Positions 60,724 to 64,000 of a stretch of 64,000 bases of DNA are shown here, piece by piece. Origin of the DNA: an uncultured Flavobacteriaceae bacterium. Lineage in GTDB: Bacteria > Bacteroidota > Bacteroidia > Flavobacteriales > Flavobacteriaceae. The stretch's first letter is position 1. Each line of letters begins with the position of its first letter. Below the pieces are notes generated by a model. It ran no database searches. It saw nothing but the letters and a program-made list of their open reading frames with translations, and was not told where the DNA came from. Both the position numbers and the translations under genes were made by a program. The stretch is from positions 186,001 to 250,000 of the forward strand of contig CAKUPQ010000003.1 in NCBI GenBank assembly GCA_934675205.1. The letters are read 5' to 3'.

Positions 60724-61344
60724 ATGAATTTTCTACAAAAACTTTTCGGTAAAAAACAGGTAGAGCAAGAAGACGTAATGAATAAATTTTTAATTGTCGG
60801 ACTCGGAAATATCGGAGCTGAATACGCAAATACAAGGCATAATATAGGTTTTAAAATCTTGGATTTTTTTGCCAATCAAGAGAATTTGAGTTTTGAAACG
60901 GTTAAGTTAGGGGCTTTGGCTATGTATCGTTTTAAGGGAAGACAATTCTTTTTATTAAAGCCTAATACGTATATGAATTTGAGTGGAAAAGCAGTCCAGT
61001 ATTGGTTGCAGAAAGAGAAAATTCCGTTGGAAAATGTTTTAGTAATTACCGATGATTTGAATCTTTCGTTCGGGACAATCCGCATCAAAGCCAAAGGAAG
61101 TGATGGAGGGCACAACGGACTTAAAAACATCAATCAAATTCTTGGAACACAGGATTATGCCCGTTTTCGTTTTGGAATTTCTGACGCTTTCAAAAAAGGA
61201 CAACAAGTCGATTATGTTCTCGGAGAATGGTCAGAAGAAGAAAAAACAACCCTTAAAGAACGCTTGGAAAAATCCTCTGAAATCATTAAATCTTTCGGAT
61301 TGATAGGATTAGCCAAAACAATGAACGAGTTTAACGGAAAGTAG
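60724..61344 (+). CDS. pth: Peptidyl-tRNA hydrolase
   Basis: A 206-aa enzyme that frees tRNA from prematurely released peptidyl-tRNA. Motifs: LIVGLGNIG, the catalytic His in [18 protein letters not shown] and GGHNGLKN. An 18-residue basic extension ([18 protein letters not shown]) precedes [11 protein letters not shown], which is the usual bacterial start; the extension seems common in Flavobacteriaceae, so ATG 60724 was kept, but 60778 is a real alternative. It follows the duplicated gene end and is closed by a strong terminator. Confidence 0.93.
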   Translation: MNFLQKLFGKKQVEQEDVMNKFLIVGLGNIGAEYANTRHNIGFKILDFFANQENLSFETVKLGALAMYRFKGRQFFLLKPNTYMNLSGKAVQYWLQKEKIPLENVLVITDDLNLSFGTIRIKAKGSDGGHNGLKNINQILGTQDYARFRFGISDAFKKGQQVDYVLGEWSEEEKTTLKERLEKSSEIIKSFGLIGLAKTMNEFNGK

Positions 61345-61360
61345 TCAAATGTTATCCATA

Positions 61361-61397
61361 AAAAAAAAGAGTTACAAACTTTGTAACTCTTTTTTTT
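61361..61397. terminator. Strong bidirectional terminator for pth and tRNA-Arg
   Basis: AAAAAAAAGAGTTACAAA (61361-61378) pairs with TTTGTAACTCTTTTTTTT (61380-61397): a GAGTTACAAA stem with U-tracts in both directions. It ends two bases from the tRNA 3' end. Confidence 0.92.
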
Positions 61398-61398
61398 G

Positions 61399-61472
61399 TG
61401 ACGATGGCAGGATTCAAACCTGCAACCTTCTGAGCCGTAATCAGATGCGCTATTCAGTTGCGCCACATCGCC
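61399..61472 (-). tRNA. tRNA-Arg (ACG)
   Basis: A 74-nt cloverleaf on the minus strand. The acceptor GGCGATG pairs with CATCGTC (one G-U); D stem GCGC/GCGC; anticodon stem TCTGA/TCAGA with loop TTACGGC, anticodon ACG; T arm GCAGG-TTTGAAT-CCTGC; discriminator A. CCA is not encoded. The wobble A would be deaminated to inosine to read CGU, CGC and CGA. Confidence 0.95.
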
Positions 61473-61485
61473 TTATTTGAGGTTG

Positions 61486-61516
61486 CAAAAGTACAAAATT
61501 TACACAACCTGCCAAA
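61486..61516 (-). promoter_or_regulatory. Promoter of tRNA-Arg
   Basis: On the minus strand TTTG (61513-61516), a 19-base spacer and TACTTTTG (61486-61493) match both promoter elements; the box lies 13 bases before the mature tRNA. Confidence 0.8.
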
Positions 61517-61540
61517 TATTATTCAAAGAAATTTACAATA

Positions 61541-63229
61541 TTATTTCATTTCCACAAACAATCCCTCATCAGTTTTATTTACGGATAAAACCCCTTTTGA
61601 GGTAAGTCCTTTAATGGTTGAGTCCCATTTTTTTCCACTAAAACCTGTTTTTTCTTTTACTTCTGATAAAAGTTGTGTTCCTCCTTTTTCAACGATTTCG
61701 TAAACTATTTTTTCGTCTTCGCTCATTTCGGGAGCTTTTTTCTCGGGTTTCATTTGAGGGAAAAACAACACTTCCTGAATAGACGGATTATTGGTCAAAA
61801 ACATAATAAGCCTGTCCATTCCAATCCCTAATCCCGAAGTTGGAGGCATTCCGTATTCCAAAGCACGTAAGAAATCATTGTCGATAAACATTGCTTCATC
61901 ATCACCTTTTTCGGAAAGTTTTAGCTGTTCTTCAAAGCGTTCTCTTTGGTCAATCGGGTCATTCAGCTCGGAATAAGCATTGGCAATTTCTTTTCCGCAA
62001 ACCATAAGTTCAAAACGTTCGGTAAGTTCCGGATTACCTCTGTGTTCTTTGGTAAGCGGACTCATTGCTTTCGGATAATCGGTAATAAATGTAGGTTGAA
62101 TGAAATTCCCTTCGCATTTTTCTCCGAAAATCTCATCAATCAGTTTTCCTTTACCCATCGTTTCATCAACCTGAATTCCCATTGATAAAGCTGCACTTCT
62201 CAATTCTTCTTCCGTTTTTCCTGAAATATCAAATCCTGTAAAATGCTTGATAGCATCGGTCATCGTGATGCGTTTGTACGGAGCTTTGAAATCTACTTGG
62301 TGTTCTCCAAATGTAGCTTTGGTAGTTCCGTTTACCTGAATGGCACAATATTCCAAAAGTTGCTCGGTAAACTCCATCATCCAGTTGTAATCTTTGTACG
62401 AAACATAGATTTCCATTGCTGTAAATTCGGGATTGTGCGTTCTGTCCATTCCCTCGTTTCGGAAGTTTTTAGAAAACTCGTACACTCCGTCAAACCCTCC
62501 TACAATCAGTCTTTTCAGGTACAATTCGTTGGCAATTCTCAAATACAACGGAATATCCAACGCATTGTGATGGGTGATAAAAGGTCTTGCAGCCGCACCT
62601 CCCGGAATGGATTGCAGAATCGGAGTTTCCACTTCCATATAACCTCTTTCGTTAAAGAAATTTCGCATCGCATTAAAGAGTTTCGTGCGTTTTACGAAAA
62701 CTTCTTTAACCTGCGGATTTACAACCAAATCCACATAACGCATTCTGTAACGCAATTCAGGGTCCACAAAAGCATCGTGAACATTTCCGTCTGCATCAGT
62801 TTTTGGGAGTGGAAGCGGACGAAGTACTTTACTCAAAAGTGTAAAATTCTGAACTCGAACCGATTTTTCTCCTACTTGAGTTAAAAAAAGTTCTCCTTCA
62901 ATTCCGATGAAATCTCCTAAATCAATCAGTTTTTTGAACACTTCGTTATAAAGCGTTTTATCTTCATCGGGGCAAATTTCATCACGATTGATATAGATTT
63001 GAATACGTCCTTCACTATCCTGCAATTCAGCAAAAGAGGCTTTTCCCTGAATACGGAAACTCATTATACGTCCTGCCAGAATAACCTTTCGTCCTTCGGA
63101 AAAATTCTCCTTAACCTGTTTGGTTGTTTCGCTTACAGGATAAAGATTTGCAGGATACGGGTTGATTCCCAATTCCCTTAATTTCGCTAATTTTTCTCTA
63201 CGAATGATTTCTTGTTCTGACAGTTGCAT
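61541..63229 (-). CDS. lysS: Lysine--tRNA ligase, class II
   Basis: A 562-aa class II synthetase that charges tRNA-Lys. An OB-fold anticodon domain (residues about 50-150, VILAGRIMSFRIQGKASFAELQD in two parts) precedes the catalytic core with motif 2 FRNEGMDRTHNPEFT and motif 3 GLGIGMDRLIM. After the normal end at about residue 495 there is an extra tail of 65 residues that looks like a small winged helix (ILVYEIVEKGG-like, GFSGKKWDSTIKGL). The tail is probably a lineage feature of Flavobacteriaceae. It has its own -7 box. Confidence 0.95.
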   Translation of the reverse strand: MQLSEQEIIRREKLAKLRELGINPYPANLYPVSETTKQVKENFSEGRKVILAGRIMSFRIQGKASFAELQDSEGRIQIYINRDEICPDEDKTLYNEVFKKLIDLGDFIGIEGELFLTQVGEKSVRVQNFTLLSKVLRPLPLPKTDADGNVHDAFVDPELRYRMRYVDLVVNPQVKEVFVKRTKLFNAMRNFFNERGYMEVETPILQSIPGGAAARPFITHHNALDIPLYLRIANELYLKRLIVGGFDGVYEFSKNFRNEGMDRTHNPEFTAMEIYVSYKDYNWMMEFTEQLLEYCAIQVNGTTKATFGEHQVDFKAPYKRITMTDAIKHFTGFDISGKTEEELRSAALSMGIQVDETMGKGKLIDEIFGEKCEGNFIQPTFITDYPKAMSPLTKEHRGNPELTERFELMVCGKEIANAYSELNDPIDQRERFEEQLKLSEKGDDEAMFIDNDFLRALEYGMPPTSGLGIGMDRLIMFLTNNPSIQEVLFFPQMKPEKKAPEMSEDEKIVYEIVEKGGTQLLSEVKEKTGFSGKKWDSTIKGLTSKGVLSVNKTDEGLFVEMK

Positions 63230-63252
63230 ATTGTGTTAAATTTATAAAGGTG

Positions 63253-63260
63253 CAAAGGTA
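63253..63260 (-). promoter_or_regulatory. Predicted -7 box of lysS
   Basis: TACCTTTG on the minus strand, exact TAnnTTTG match, 23 bases before the ATG. Confidence 0.55.
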
Positions 63261-63289
63261 CGATTTTTAAGAGAATAGAAAACAGACTT

Positions 63290-64000
63290 TTACTTCTTAA
63301 TAAATTTTCGTGTAAATGTTTGAAAATTATTAGAATTTTCAAGAAAAACAAAATACAATCCGTTTTGTAAAGCACTTACATTTACAGAATTATTATTTGA
63401 TGTTTCCAAAAGAAGTTTTCCATTTATATCAAAAATTTTGACCTTGAAATCAGAAAAATTATCAGGAAGATTAAAATTCAGAATATCAGTTATAGGATTC
63501 GGATAAATGGTTAAGCCAAACTTTTCGGTATTCAAAACAGAGGCTGTATTTTGAGAGCCGTAAATAGCTTGATTTTCTGATTCGTTAGTTATTACAAGAG
63601 TTCTGTTTTCCGATTCTCCATAGATTTCGTAAGTAAAATCTCCATAATAGTATTCTGCAGTAGAATAAGGAGTATCAAAAATCCCTAAATATCTGTTTTC
63701 TTCATCAATATTACTTTCTTCCTGACACATCCAAGTCAAAAAAACTGTGTTTATAAGTCTGAAAGAATAATTTTTTGATTCTTCTTCAAATAACACTTCT
63801 CCATATCCACCTGTACAATATTGGATGTTTAGTTGGTTGTTTCCTGAATCTGGATTTAAACTAAAATTCAAAGGAACACTACTTACTTCATTGTCAGGAA
63901 TAAAAGGATAATTGGTGTTTTGATGAATGACTTCGGTTAAATACCAAGTAGTTTCCAAAAGTTCAGATTGTTGAGCTTTTCCAAAAGAAAAAGACAGAAA
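63290..64000 (-). CDS. Partial: secreted protein with T9SS type A sorting domain
   Basis: The frame is open to the window edge; the visible 236 residues begin FLSFSFGKAQQSELLETTW, the end of a signal peptide and start of the mature protein, so the true start is just outside. Residues after that form an unfamiliar beta-rich domain of about 130 residues (YLTEVIHQN ... YSTAEYYYGDFTYEI). The C-terminal 80 residues are a T9SS sorting domain: IYPNPITDIL, KIFDINGKLLLE, LQNGLYFVF, ending KFIKK. It is a small secreted protein of unknown function, transcribed in the same direction as lysS. Confidence 0.85.
   Translation of the reverse strand, partial: FLSFSFGKAQQSELLETTWYLTEVIHQNTNYPFIPDNEVSSVPLNFSLNPDSGNNQLNIQYCTGGYGEVLFEEESKNYSFRLINTVFLTWMCQEESNIDEENRYLGIFDTPYSTAEYYYGDFTYEIYGESENRTLVITNESENQAIYGSQNTASVLNTEKFGLTIYPNPITDILNFNLPDNFSDFKVKIFDINGKLLLETSNNNSVNVSALQNGLYFVFLENSNNFQTFTRKFIKK

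Noticed and set aside
62243..62884. 213-aa open frame opposite lysS
   Set aside because: Antisense shadow of a conserved synthetase; composition is Ser/Phe/Arg-rich nonsense.

Overview
The window looks like a chromosomal segment of a low-GC Bacteroidota bacterium, most likely family Flavobacteriaceae. Supporting signs are T9SS type A sorting domains at both ends, many perfect TAnnTTTG (-7) promoter boxes, bacillithiol synthase bshA, a serine-palmitoyltransferase-type enzyme, an LptD with flavobacterial features and DUF5687/DUF1343-type proteins. There is no prophage, integron, CRISPR array or rRNA operon. Most of it is ordinary core genome with several small accessory inserts.

Layout. 1-5700: tail of a secreted amylase-like protein, oligopeptidase B, ybaB-prfB, a glycosyltransferase and a small unknown gene. 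5.7-20.7 kb: a NamZ-like lipoprotein, an ABC ATPase/permease pair, a second glycosyltransferase, lptD, then a same-strand run of amidase, mlaD, two Fe-S oxidoreductase subunits, a cytoplasmic PBP2-like protein, a transglutaminase-like membrane protein and a sugar nucleotidyltransferase. 20.8-23.0 kb: two accessory lipoproteins, one a putative HEXXH peptidase. 23.1-30.2 kb: dnaJ-grpE, rnz, an M1 aminopeptidase, csaA, a PrcB-like lipoprotein and bshA. 30.4-43 kb: a DppB-type permease, a PAP2 phosphatase coupled to a giant phosphoesterase/beta-barrel fusion, an HD-PycTM fusion, a GAF protein, an EEP hydrolase and two rhomboid proteases. 43-48.6 kb: the serine-palmitoyltransferase-like enzyme and a gentisate ring-cleavage cluster interrupted by a KilA-N gene. 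48.6-56.5 kb: tRNA-Leu, murB, a LolD-like ATPase, a TPR protein, ribH, an ATP-cone/Mrr-like nuclease and a 1131-aa envelope protein. 56.5-60.7 kb: a CreD module with a winged-helix regulator, a repeat-flanked GIY-YIG nuclease and small membrane proteins. 60.7-64 kb: pth, tRNA-Arg, lysS and a partial T9SS protein.

Most notable observations. (1) A 27-bp block, with invariant ACTTTG-N5-CAAAGT dyad, lies upstream of both creD and the operon encoding the winged-helix regulator: a candidate operator. (2) A single-domain GIY-YIG nuclease sits between two direct copies of a hairpin repeat, and one copy supplies the last codons and stop of the regulator gene. (3) The whole CreD segment is bracketed by the 3' end of the 1131-aa gene and a 92%-identical, mostly synonymously diverged second copy of that end, suggesting insertion or recombination. 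(4) A family of mosaic short-period repeats fills many intergenic gaps and reuses the same words in both orientations. (5) The gentisate cluster has a maleate isomerase and no glutathione-dependent isomerase, which fits a bacillithiol-using cell.
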